From contig OZ004587.1 of the NCBI GenBank assembly GCA_963924555.1, forward strand, positions 5,084,001 through 5,148,000: a stretch of 64,000 bases of DNA, in the 5' to 3' direction. Within the stretch, counting starts at the first letter, position 1. Each line of letters starts with the position of its first letter. The notes below the pieces were generated by a model. The model was not told the origin of the DNA and did no database searches. It saw only the letters and a program-made list of their open reading frames with translations. Of the stretch, positions 1-10,176 are shown in pieces. The translations under genes and the position numbers were made by a program. The stretch is from Crambe crambe. Its lineage: Eukaryota > Porifera > Demospongiae > Poecilosclerida > Crambeidae.

Positions 1-316
1 GTAGCAGTGGCATGGCAGAGACCTTTCACTTCATGTGGAGTGATTAAAACCTATGATGTTATGTTCGCCAATTCTATTACTGGTCAAGAATTTTTGGTCA
101 GGAATTACAGTGATATTCTCTATACAATCTCTTCGACCAGTCCAGTTCTTAATATAGGAGCAAGAGATCACTCAACTGTTCAGGTACATAAAGGACCTAG
201 GTATATTAGAATTTTTTTTAAAAGTAAAAATATTTTTATCTTGTGCATAGGTCCGTGTTGCTGATGGAAGGTGGAGTGAACCTAAAGAGTTGTGTCCTAT
301 TCAGACTGGATTATAA
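1..316 (+). CDS. 3' end of a Calx-beta/FN3 secreted protein gene (partial, cut by window edge)
   Basis: The window opens inside a coding exon. Bases 1-183 and 251-316 join in phase 0 across a 67-base GT..AG intron and end in TAA. The translation is the second half of a fibronectin type III-like module: VAVAWQRP, then TYDVMF, then a closing strand VRVADGRWSEP, ending PIQTGL. It is nearly identical to 7698-8008, the last two exons of the gene at 4513-8008, so the gene to the left is presumably a tandem paralogue with the same Calx-beta plus FN3 plan. Only the last amino acids differ (TGL here, TAT there). Its upstream exons lie outside the window. FN3 assignment is by motif and by the paralogue's context. 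Confidence 0.7.
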
Positions 317-615
317 AACTAGCCATCATGGCTTTACTTATGACATTGAGATTGTGTGTTTATCAGTAGAATAATATTTTTATAGCTATGTACAGTGTGC
401 ATTGCATGCTCAGTGTACGTATGTACTAGTTAGCTATATCTTTTATGACAACATTCATAATAATAGCAATTATTATTAAGTACCTGTTATTGCAATCAAC
501 TATCTACATATGTAGCTATATAGGTAGTTACCTACTTGGGAAGTTTACTAAGCAACACATAATATGTATAGCAGTAATTAAGCTATATGCAGCTAAGGCA
601 ATTAATACATACAGC
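1..615. repeat. Left copy of a tandem duplication (other copy 7698-8350)
   Basis: The first ~615 bases match 7698-8350 through the FN3 exons, the small intron and about 300 bases of 3' flank, with scattered substitutions and short indels. The flank match includes CTTGGGAAGTTTA and the following AATTAAGCTAT. The spacing is about 7.7 kb, so the unit probably covers the whole Calx-beta/FN3 gene. It could be a true tandem gene duplication or an unmerged haplotype joined in assembly. Confidence 0.75.
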
Positions 616-942
616 CACATTCTGCCAGCATAGTTTTGGGAATAATACGTAGGTCCATCAAAGCAGGAAGCATAAAGTGAACTCCATGGTTGATCTTGAA
701 TGTATTTATCATGTGTACCTGGCCTAACTTGTCTGCTAGTGAGATATAGCAAATAGCCTTTCAATACACACATATATATATGAGAGGAAAAAAAATTTTA
801 TGCTAAATAAAAAGGCCATGTAGCTCCTTTAACAGTTTCTGTCAACAAAAATCAAAATTATGCTGCCTTCAATACTCCTCTCAATAATCCCTACATCATT
901 GCCTCCCACCAAGCTGCTTTAATTGTTCATGTCAGTATAAAA
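317..942. other. Intergenic; no gene seen
   Basis: AT-rich flank of the duplicated FN3 gene followed by a dispersed repeat fragment at about 811-916. That fragment recurs at 51420-51820, where a 270-bp element has inserted into it. The short ORFs here lack start context, splice signals or recognisable protein. Confidence 0.5.
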
Positions 943-1388
943 GTGTTCTGCTTGCATGGTTTAGGCATGCAATCACTCGTGAGTGCTGTGTGTTCCGCAG
1001 GAGCCAAAAATGTCGTGCTTCTTGGAGGATTGGCTTGGTCCAACTCCCTTGCTCAGTGGACAGAGTACCTACCAGTTGATCCGCTCAACAACACAGCTGC
1101 AACATGGCACAGCTACAACTTTAGCTATTGCAACAACCAGAACTGCTGGGACTCTGTCGCTCAAGTAAAACAAAAATTCCCTATAGTGTGCACAGAGTTG
1201 GAGAAAATGACTGTGCCAGAGACTACGTGTCAGGCCTAATGAAATGGATGGATGACATGGGAATCAGCTACTTGGCATGAACCTACAACGCCTGGGACTG
1301 CAAGTCTGGTCCTGCTCTTATCAGCAGCTATGATAATGGTGGAGTGCCAACTAACTACGGCCAGGCAGTAAAGATCATTATGCTATGA
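943..1388 (+). pseudogene. GH5-type cellulase (endoglucanase) C-terminal fragment, broken
   Basis: The frame from about 967 reads KNVVLLGGLAWSN, then LPVDPLNNTAATWHSYNF, then FPIVCTE. It shifts by one base near 1197-1199 and continues VGENDCARDYV, WMDDMGISYLA, TYNAWDCKSGP and ends TNYGQAVKI with a stop at 1386-1388. This is the pattern of the C-terminal part of bacterial/eukaryotic glycoside hydrolase family 5: the catalytic-acid-side Glu region (here TE followed by GEND) and an aromatic AWTYN-type strand. There is a one-base loss near 1198, and TGA at 1278-1280 where the family has Trp, so it cannot encode an active enzyme. The N-terminal half is absent. No introns are seen. Sponge relatives or an older bacterial transfer are both possible sources. 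Confidence 0.72.
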
Positions 1389-3254
1389 ACACTATGAGCT
1401 AATTAAACATCTGTTCCTCTGTATTTGAAGCCTATTATAGTGTTATAAATTTTTATGTGTCAGAATAAGTATTACAGTGGACTCATTATCATAATAATCT
1501 CTACATTCTCTTCTATTCTTGCTAGCTATTATGCATTATTTAAATTCAGTATTGATTGCAATGCAAAATATAATCATATTCATAGCTAGCTATACAAATA
1601 ATTGCATTCTTTTAAAACCACAATGTAATTAACCCATTGAAAGTTCTAGGGTGCTTGGTTTACTGGTCATTTATTAGTTTAGAGCCCTGATGGCTGGTGA
1701 TTTCACAGTTTTAAAAGCATAATAATTATTATGGATGCCATAATATTGGATGACCCCCAAACACTTGGGAGTTGGATCATCTGGTAACATTACATTGCAT
1801 TGCACGTACATAATTATGCTGCCACAGTACATAATTATGCTGCCACAAACGTTTACATAATATGCTGCCATATTCACTTGTAATTGACTAACTGGACCTG
1901 GCGGGTACTATCAAGCTGTGATAATAGCTACAGTGTAACCTGGTTATCTGCACCTCTTTATCTGGAACCTCTTTATCCCGATTAGGAAATAGCAGTAGAG
2001 TAGGAATAGGAAATTTATTGGGGGGGCAGGAACTACAGTAATAGCAACTAATATCCAAAGTAATCAATCCTTCCGTCATTACATTGAGCATATGCATTAG
2101 ATAACAGTTAGCAAGCAGCAGTGAAATTGCTGACATCACACTGCAATGACAGCATTCATGCATGTAATTGCTTGGTGCTTGCATGGTCTTTACTTTCAAT
2201 ATACTCAAGTTAGCTGTTCATATTATTGGGGGGGCAATGCCCCTCCATCTATAGTATTGGGGGGGGGGGGGCAGTGGCCCCCCCTGCCCCCCCTATTCCT
2301 ACTCCACTGAATAGTGATTAATACATGCACTACAAGCATGTGTAATGGATATTTTCTGAGAGTGCTTTGCACAGGCACATAATTAGCAACTGCATAACAA
2401 CAAGCTACATTGTTCTAAGCTGTTAGTACTAGCTTTAAAAAAATCCCAAACAGCCAACATAATCTCAACACTATTATCAGAGAGTGCGGTAGCACTCTCT
2501 ATGTAGGGATGACTCGGACGGCCGCGCGCGCCGCCTATAGACTAATACAAAAGTGAAATTCCAGTTCCCCCACTTAGACCTAACAAAAGCTACTGTGAAT
2601 GATTATCCAGCCTACTAGAGCCTACTACAATGTGCAGACCAAGTTTCAGGACCAGGGAGCTTACCGTTTCAGAAATACGGCAAGCAGGTAAATCGCTATA
2701 TTCTTCTTCTTCTCTATTATTATTATTATTATTATTATTCTTCTTATTATTATTCTTCTTAGACAACCATATCTCTCGAACCACTCAAGCTACAGCTATG
2801 ATTTCTGGACAAATCCACTCCAAATTCTACGAACTACGATCTTTTCTACTCGTTGATCCTCGAAAGAGTCGATGAAAAAGGAGACACTAAGGAGCACAGC
2901 ACTCGACTAATTCAATTAGGAAGCCATCTTTTCTATAATACGCATGCGCATGTATTTGAATATCCAATTATTCGAAATCATAATATTACTCAGCTGTCTC
3001 TAGCTAGCTAGCTAGCTAGCTCTAGCTGATAGACTACTGTATCGATTCGGGGATTTAGATTCACCACGGTAGACTCTATTTCAGCATCTTCGACCTCCAA
3101 GTATGGCTCAACAACACAACACCTTGACTCGATAAATGATTGGGCTGGTATGCTATTGGAGAACTTCTTTCATCTGTCCCTGCATACACATAGAAGAATG
3201 AACTCTAATCATAGCTAAAACCATAAAAGAGAGGAAAAAAAGACCAGGAACAAG
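1389..3254. other. Intergenic with transposon debris
   Basis: No gene is supported. Near 1931-1985 is a run resembling the end of a pogo/Tigger-type element (ACCTGGTTATCTGCACC). At 2226-2310 there are G and C homopolymers flanking CCTATTCCTA, which recur near 6790-6855. At 2482-2506 is a hairpin (AGAGAGTGCGGTAGCACTCTCT) followed by TAGGGATGAC; the same word set occurs near 16923-16962 and 40526-40552. At 2715-2760 is an ATT/TTC microsatellite. At 3005-3030 is a TAGC run. Confidence 0.5.
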
Positions 3255-3557
3255 TAAGGGAAAAAGCATTTCGTGAAATGAAAAAAAGATGTAGGGATGA
3301 CCACTGCTCAAAAAAGTAAGGAAACAAGAAGGATGGAAATGGGATCAATCTTTGTTCTGTATATCCAGCCAACAATCCCTACATATACGTCAGGTAACTT
3401 CAGATTATAGTGTAGTAATGTGTGTATATGTAGGGATTGTTGGCTGGATATACAGAACAAAGATTGATCCCATTTCCATCCTTCTTGTTTCCTTACTTTT
3501 TTGAGCAGTGGTCATCCCTACATCTTTTTTTCATTTCACGAAATGCTTTTTCCCTTA
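3255..3557. repeat. Near-perfect long palindrome, two 134-bp arms
   Basis: Bases 3255-3388 are the reverse complement of 3424-3557, with no mismatch that I can find, around a 35-base loop. The arms start AAGGGAAAAAGCATTTCGTG. A diverged single arm is at about 16800-16870 (GTAGGGACAACC, then CAAAAAAGTAAGGAAACAAG), so the sequence belongs to a dispersed foldback or MITE family. There is no coding content; the plus-strand ORF across the right arm is incidental. Confidence 0.85.
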
Positions 3558-3592
3558 TTTTAATACTATTTCACTTATCCGGACTAATTCAC

Positions 3593-3655
3593 TTATCCGG
3601 CAGCCAGGAAAAAATGCTTGGATAAAGGTATCCGGATAACCGAGGTTCGACTGTA
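3593..3655. mobile_element. Terminal remnant resembling pogo/Tigger-type transposon end
   Basis: Contains two CACTTATCCGG words and GGTATCCGGATAACCGAGG followed by TTCGACTGTA. The reverse complement (TACAGTCGAACCTCGGTTAT) resembles terminal repeats of Tigger-like elements. No partner terminus was recognised. Confidence 0.4.
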
Positions 3656-4386
3656 ATCACTATAGCTAGTGCCTTAGTGGCTGTATGATTGTAGTTAGCT
3701 AGCTATGTCTGCTCACATTTTGAACTGACACACACGAGTTTTGTTTTACCAGTGCATCTATGGTTGTATATTCAGAGTCATGGCAACTTTCTTCTACTCT
3801 GGACACCTTAGGATTCATGGAGTGCTTAGCTATACACATACAAGCAACAACAGCTCACTATAAAATGAAAGAATGAAAGTGTTTACTGCACACCATTTTT
3901 CCCAATTAATCCACACATTGTTATGTTTTTTAGTGTGTGCGTTGGGACCTTTTTAGTGGCAGTACACATTTTCATTTTTAAAGTGAGCAGTCATGATTAA
4001 TGTACATTAGCACAACCATCTTCTTATTTCCTGTTGGTTAACCATTGTGGTTAATGTAACCACGGTGATGCAGCCAGAAGACTGACAAACATCGTTAAAT
4101 CTGGGTTTTGTCCCCGGACACCCTGGGATTATGGCAGGAGGAAGTTATTTGAGTGTGGTATTAAAACAACACAGTAAAAAGGAAGTTTGAGGCCAGAAAT
4201 ATACATAAGATCATACTGAAACCACTGCATTCATGCATGTCCTCTGCTACTGAGGGAAGGTATTGGTTTACACTACATCCGGAGAATGGTATTAGCTATC
4301 ACCACCTTGAGGCAGTAAGTCATTAGCTAAATGTTTCAAAAAGGATGACGGTTATGATTAAAAGGTTATTGACCAGCCTAGCTAGC
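3656..4386. other. Intergenic upstream of the chimeric Calx-beta gene
   Basis: AT-rich; no ORF, splice pair or repeat that I can name. It leads into a TATA box at 4387. Confidence 0.45.
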
Positions 4387-4395
4387 TATAAAAAA
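4387..4395 (+). promoter_or_regulatory. TATA box, lipid-transfer-gene-type promoter
   Basis: TATAAAAAA lies 118 bases before the ATG at 4513. The following 5' UTR (TTTCAGTGCAGAATTCT, then TTTGCACTTGGGAAATATCAAG) is clearly homologous to the segment between the TATA box at 21725 and the ATG at 21814. The promoter, UTR and first exon therefore descend from a lipid-transfer gene. Confidence 0.6.
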
Positions 4396-4512
4396 GGAAG
4401 ATTGGATTAAAAATTTCAGTGCAGAATTCTCAACGTCAACAAAAGTTAAAGCTGCAATTTGCACTTGGGAAATATCAAGCAATTAAAAGTATCTGCTCAG
4501 ATTGTTGAAGAG

Positions 4513-7500
4513 ATGCAACACAAATCGATGATCTTGATCATTGCAGCATCAGTGCTACAGTGTTTCTCCAGTGCCACTGCAATACCAAGATATGTGAAAA
4601 CAGGATCTGTAACGTCGGATTTAAGACAATACAGAAGAGATGTAAAGAGTGATAAACTAGGTAATTATAATATAAAAATAAGTTTCTATAATAGCTAAAT
4701 AATTCTCCAAGAAATATGAATATTCGTGGGTAAGCAATGAGATGATGCTAAAAAGTGCATCAGCTAGCCCATTCTGTAAAGCTATATAATTAGTACAGGT
4801 CACATGACTAAATTTGTTACCAATCAGATACTGAGTGCACCAAACATTTAGTTCACACAGGGGCAGATCCAGCAATTTTGAAAGGGAGGGGTCCAACATG
4901 CCCCTCCTGTGGAAGCAAAAAATTAGTTAAATTAGAATCCCTTTAGAGAATAAAACACAAAATGAGTTGATCAAAAAAGTACGGAAGTTTAGAATAATCG
5001 TCTTTTGTGCTGAATTATAAACTATTAACAACTTGTCAACAAATGCAACTTCAAAATTAAAAAAGGGGGGTCTGGATCCCCTGGACCACTACCCTGGATC
5101 TGCCCCTGTCACACTTTCATTATTTTCAGAGCTCTAGTAAGTCCAGATACATAGCTATTAATGAAAATAGCTACGTACCATCAATATAATTTTACATAGA
5201 CTGCTACAGCATGCAGTGTAACATTCCTTTCCTCTTCTTTTTTTTTTTTTTTTTTTGGTATAGATTTGGATTCAATCAAACAGAATTTAGGGGAGTAGAA
5301 CGAGGAGAGGAATATGCTGTTGAGGTTGGCTTCTTATCGGGCAGATCTACTTCAGTAGTCATCGCTGAAATTATACTGAATTTAGGAAGTGCAGGTACGT
5401 GATTCTTTGGTATCTATCTTGTATACATAATTATAAGTAAGCCTCACTTTGACAAGTATTGTTTCCTTGTTTTCTTACAGGGACAGATGATGTAAAGTTA
5501 GGTACCACTTTTATAAGGATTTTCCCAAATGATCAAAATCCAAGACAACTGGTTACATTTTCATTACTTGCTGATTCAACTGCTCAAGAACTGGATGAGA
5601 CATTCACCATCACTTTCACTATAACTGCCTCTAATTTTGAAAGCATTAGTTCTCCACTGATAATCAGGAACACACTCCAGGGAACGATAGTGGATCGTAA
5701 TGGTACGTATGTACACATTTCACTTAGTCAATGAGTGCAGTGTGCACACGAAGGAGGAAGGAGAGATTGCAGTATATGCATTATAAGATACTTGCCTAGA
5801 AAACCTTGTGTAATGTACAAGTTCACAAAGCTACATTGCTAGCTACCAAAATCACTAATATATATTATTATCTTTAAATTCTAGAGATTTCTTTTCAATT
5901 TACGGAGGATGATTATTTGATCAATGAAAATCAGCTGATTATGCCAGTTCTGGTGGCAAAAGATCCAAGTCAGAGACTTGCAAATCCAGTCACATTAAGG
6001 GTAACTCCATTGACAGTTGATGCAGCAGTGAGAAGGGATATTGTTGAAGATACAATTGTTCCCAATAATGACACATCTCCAAACAGAGCACGTAAGTAAG
6101 AATAACTACACATTGGTACAATTTTCTTTAGGTGGTTATTTATTCAAGTGATAATTTTAGTGGAAGTTACGTACGTATGTGGGTATATCTATTCATTCTA
6201 AAAGTTGACATGCAAGAAGAGATGAGACAGATCGAGCATACAGCTGCAATACTAATTATGCAATTGAGTAATAATTGAATTAAATGTACATAATAATCCT
6301 TATATTGTAGCCTCTGGTGGGGATTATTACATTCAAGACAACATTGGGTATAGGCCTTAACTGATGTGAGAATCAGTAGTGCTATGGACACATTCTATGT
6401 CAACAGTATACCTTAATTGTTCCATTTATCCATTGTTTAATTCTTATTATACAGAGGAGGCAGACTTTGATGGCACTGTGATTGAAATTACTTACCCTGC
6501 TGATGAAGGTTTAGCTCAACCGATAACAAATGTGAGGGCATCTATCCCTGTGGTGGATGATACAGTTGATGAGGCAGAAGTACAACAATTCATTGCTTAT
6601 TTGGAGATCGCTAATGCCACCAACCTTGGTGGTGTAGACAATTCAGTTCGCAATACCACAATCTGTAGAATAGAAGATGATGACTGTAAGTATTGCATTA
6701 TAATATTCCGTAAGTGTAGGAATAACTTTCTGATTGTCGGGGGAAATGCCCTTTTTTATGTTTAGAATTTTGGAATACTTTCCTCATCAAATTAATTTGT
6801 TTGTTTCGGGGACTGGGTGGGGGCATGGTCCCTCCAGCCCCCCTATTCCTATAATTATGCATTCTACGTAGTTAATGCTCTCAACACATGTCTTCAAAAT
6901 GTACAGGCTATTACTTTAGACCCATCATAAAATGTAATAATTATTCTTAACACAGCTATTCAGATTGGATTTCTGTGGCAATCATATAACTTCACAGAGC
7001 CTAGACGCAGACGTTTGTTTTCCGATGTGATAATCATAAAAAATTCTGTAACTGAACAAACATATTCAGTGGTTATCACTGCTTCCACTCCTACTGATCC
7101 TCGTTTGAATGCCGCTACACTTGAACATAGAGGTGGTGGAGATTACAGTCTTGGACCACTAGGACTAACTTCTCTAACCAGAGATATCGAGCCAGACATG
7201 CAGAGTATAAGATTTACTTTTTTTCTGAATGGTGATACGTTTCCAGAAGGAGTAGAATCCTTTCAAGCAACTATTACACCCAGTGAAGGATTTCCTACTT
7301 ATGGAACTCCAACTACCCTCTTCAATAGTACCTTGATTAATATTATAGATGATGATAGTAAGTTCAAAGATAATTCTTTTAGTCACTGAGGTTGGATTTG
7401 AGGTTGGATTTGAGTACTTGTTAATGAGACTAAAGGTTCTGCTGAAATTTGTGTCAATGTGACCATGCAATCTGCTAGCAGCTGCATGATGACCTTGAAA

Positions 7501-8008
7501 GCTATAGCTTTAAGGGGGTGTTCCCACTTAGTGGGACACACAGCCTCCTGAGGATTTTTTAGTAAATTGGGTGTCCCCCACTTTGTAAATATTAAATTCT
7601 TAACATTACTTCCAGCTGACTGATGATTTTCTGTCTACTAACATTTCCTTTAGCTCACGACGCTCCTTCTGTAACGACAGCATGTTCTCACAAATTTGTA
7701 GCAGTGGCATGGCAGAGACCCTTCACTTCATGTGGAGTGATTAAAAGCTATGATGTTATGTTCGCCAATTCTATTACTGGTCAAGAATTTTTGGTCAGGA
7801 ATTACAGTGATATTCTCTATACAATCTCTTCAACCAGTCCAGTTCTTAATATAGGAGCAAGAGATCATTCAACTGTTCAGGTACATAAAGGACCTAGTAG
7901 CTATATTAAAAATAAAATTGTTTTTATCTTGTGCATACATAGGTCCGTGTTGCTGATGGAAGGTGGAGTGAACCTAAAGAGTTGTGTCCTATTCAGACTG
8001 CTACATAA
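4513..8008 (+). CDS. Secreted Calx-beta / fibronectin III protein, chimeric 5' end
   Basis: Eight exons join in frame: 4513-4660, 5284-5394, 5481-5702, 5885-6091, 6455-6685, 6956-7357, 7654-7880, 7943-8008 (537 aa, TAA). All introns are phase 1 except the last (phase 0). Exon 1 is a signal peptide (MILIIAASVLQCFSS) followed by SDLRQYRRDVKSDKL. The middle exons give Calx-beta-type repeats: strands such as IPVVDDTVDEAE and RIEDDD, and FTFFLNGDTFPEGVESF with IINIIDDD-like ends, whose acidic residues bind Ca2+ in this family. The C-terminus is an FN3-like module. Calx-beta repeats occur in sponge aggregation-factor cores, so a cell-adhesion or matrix role is plausible. Uncertainty: the first acceptor after the poly-T (5263) would need phase 2; only the acceptor at 5283 continues exon 1 in frame. 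Confidence 0.72.
4860..5110. mobile_element. hAT-like non-autonomous inverted-repeat element
   Basis: Termini CAGGGGCAGATCCAG and CTGGATCTGCCCCTG form an inverted pair about 250 bp apart, inside intron 1 of the Calx-beta gene. This terminus style is common in hAT-derived MITEs. The flanks share TCACA but no exact 8-bp duplication. A terminal fragment of the same family is near 8653-8690. Confidence 0.6.
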
Positions 8009-8350
8009 GGATTATAAAACTAGCCATTATTATATGGCATTATACTCATGACATTGAGATTGTGTGTGTGTATATGTATATCAGCAGAATAATTTTTATA
8101 GCTACGTACAGTGTGCATTGCATGTTCAGTGTAGTTACATGTACTAGTTACCTACATATGTATATCTTTTATGACAATATCCATAATAATAACTATTACT
8201 ATAATTATTATTGTTATTGCAATCAACTATCTACATAATAACTACATGTAGCTATATAGGTAGTTACCTACTTGGGAAGTTTAATTACTAAACAATACAT
8301 AATACATATAGCAGTAATTAAGCTATCCAGCTAAGGAAATACATATAGCT
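7698..8350. repeat. Right copy of the tandem duplication
   Basis: Matches 1-615, including the last two FN3 exons and the 3' flank. The match ends near 8350. Confidence 0.75.
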
Positions 8351-9339
8351 GGAATTACTGATGGTTTATCTTTCATCTGCCATGTGGGAAGAACTCTAGC
8401 TAGTGCTAACTCTGTTTGCCAAATATTTTCCAAAAATCCTGGATAAGTCTGAATTATAATTAGCTATGGCTACATTGGTATAGCTACCTTTTTTAAACTC
8501 TCTACCATAAAGAGAGTCCATGCATGCAAAGCAGCTGCAACTGGCAAAACATTCAAATTACTGTGATGTGTGTAACGATAAAATTGTGCGAATACAGCAA
8601 ACCTCTCTAGCAGACCCAGTCCTGGATAATAGTCTATGGTTACTTACATAGTGCAGGGGTAGATCCAGGGATTTGAAAGGGGGGTGGCATGATTGTGCCA
8701 GGGTTCCACTGGTTATCCACTCCTGTGGTGGTATTCAGTCCTGTCAGTGTATTAGATATAGAATCTCTGAACCCTCTACTGATGAACAGCATCATACAGT
8801 AGGAGAACTATATACATGGAGAAGTCACTGACATGGATATTAGCTACCAGCCTCCTTTATATTTAAATATGTAGCTACGTAACTTTTTTTCTTTTGTTGG
8901 GGGGGGAATTTGACATGATTATATGTAAGTCATCAAATTACTCATCAAATTTAACATTTCCTGATAATTATTATAATCTTGATTTGTCACCTAGATATGT
9001 ACGTATGTCCACATGCATACAATGTATGCATAGCTAGCTAGTGTGGTACAGCTCCTTTTTAAATACCATGCAAAATACAATGATTACTCGTAAGGTTGTG
9101 CTGTGTAAACTCATGCTTGTTGTACGTACTACGTATATGTATTACACATAGCTAGCTGGATGCAGCACTCCCTCCAGTGCTATTATACATGACATTATGG
9201 CCCACATGGCCTCTAAATAGAGAGTGCAATATACAGTGAAAAAATTCAGATAGAATACGAGAGTAACCGATATTTGAGGTCGTGCCAAATTATTTTATAT
9301 TATAGATGTAGCTATTACCTGCTTGAGATTCTGGATGAA
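8351..9339. other. Intergenic; no gene seen
   Basis: AT-rich with TAGC and TACGTA words. A CAGGGGTAGATCCAGGGATTT element end lies at about 8653. A G run lies at 8900-8907. Confidence 0.45.
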
Positions 9340-9545
9340 CAAGAAATGGTCGCTATATCTCTGTCTCAAGAATTTGGACAAACGAAAAATGGCATCTCTG
9401 TCTAAAGAATCTGGATAACGAGAAATGGTATCTCTGTCTCAAGAATCTGCAATGGTGGTATCTCTGTCTAAAGAATCTGGACAATGAGAAATGGTATCTC
9501 TGTCTTAAGAATCTGAAATGGTATCTCTGTCTTAAGGATCTGGAC
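9340..9545. repeat. Minisatellite
   Basis: Imperfect tandem units built on GGTATCTCTGTCTAAAGAAT followed by CTGGA and an AATGAGAAAT-like spacer, at least five copies with unit lengths of roughly 33 to 48 bases. No coding frame persists. Confidence 0.75.
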
Positions 9546-10176
9546 TATATGTCTGGTATTGCTACTACAGCTTATGATGAAAAGCACTAAGTGTGAACTC
9601 TCCTACACATATCGGATATTAAATTGGCTACGTACCTGGGCCAGACGGCACTGAGAGAACAACGACTACAAGCCAGAAAGTAAGGCAGAAGTGACCACAT
9701 GTCATGTCAGATAATCAGCTAGACATCGGGGAACAATGAGGTCAAAGATTACAGGCCTTGCATGAAAGCGAACACTAATCAGAGGGCAATTGACATTTGA
9801 AACGTCATTTTACGTCATAATAGTACGTAGTTTGGGAGTAGACTTGGCCATAGATGACTTGGCTATTGCTGATGTGTTAATCTTGTAAAACTGTTGTAGC
9901 AACACTTTCTGGAGGCCAAACTTTCTTGATGAAATAAAGGAATGGCTTTTGGGAGTGTTCCTAACTGTATTTGTCTACATGGAATGATGTAACACATGTA
10001 GCTAGACTCCTATAGCTAGTAACGGTTCAGTTAGAAATATGTGTCGTGAATGCACATAAAGCAAGGGTATTTTTGTATAAAAATGACAGGATTACAATCA
10101 TATTTCAACTGTAGCTACAACACTGCTTCAATTTTGATTCGTGCTTCTCCTCAAGAGCAGTAGTGGATCGAGTATC
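9546..10176. other. Intergenic, contains a dispersed repeat
   Basis: About 9718-9800 (GAACAATGAGGTCAAAGATT, then AGGCCTTGCATG and AATCAGAGGGCA) recurs at about 36725-36790. Its AATCAGAGGGCACT end appears again near 44209. No gene. Confidence 0.5.

Noticed and set aside
943..1388. Bacterial contamination as the source of the GH5 fragment
   Set aside because: The fragment is decayed and embedded in the same AT-rich, repeat-bearing sequence as its surroundings, with a host repeat immediately upstream.
5264..5283. Acceptor at 5263 as the start of the first Calx-beta exon
   Set aside because: It is the first AG after the poly-T and adds natural-looking residues (FGFNQTEF), but it needs a phase-2 donor and no such exon was found upstream. 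Kept as an alternative only.
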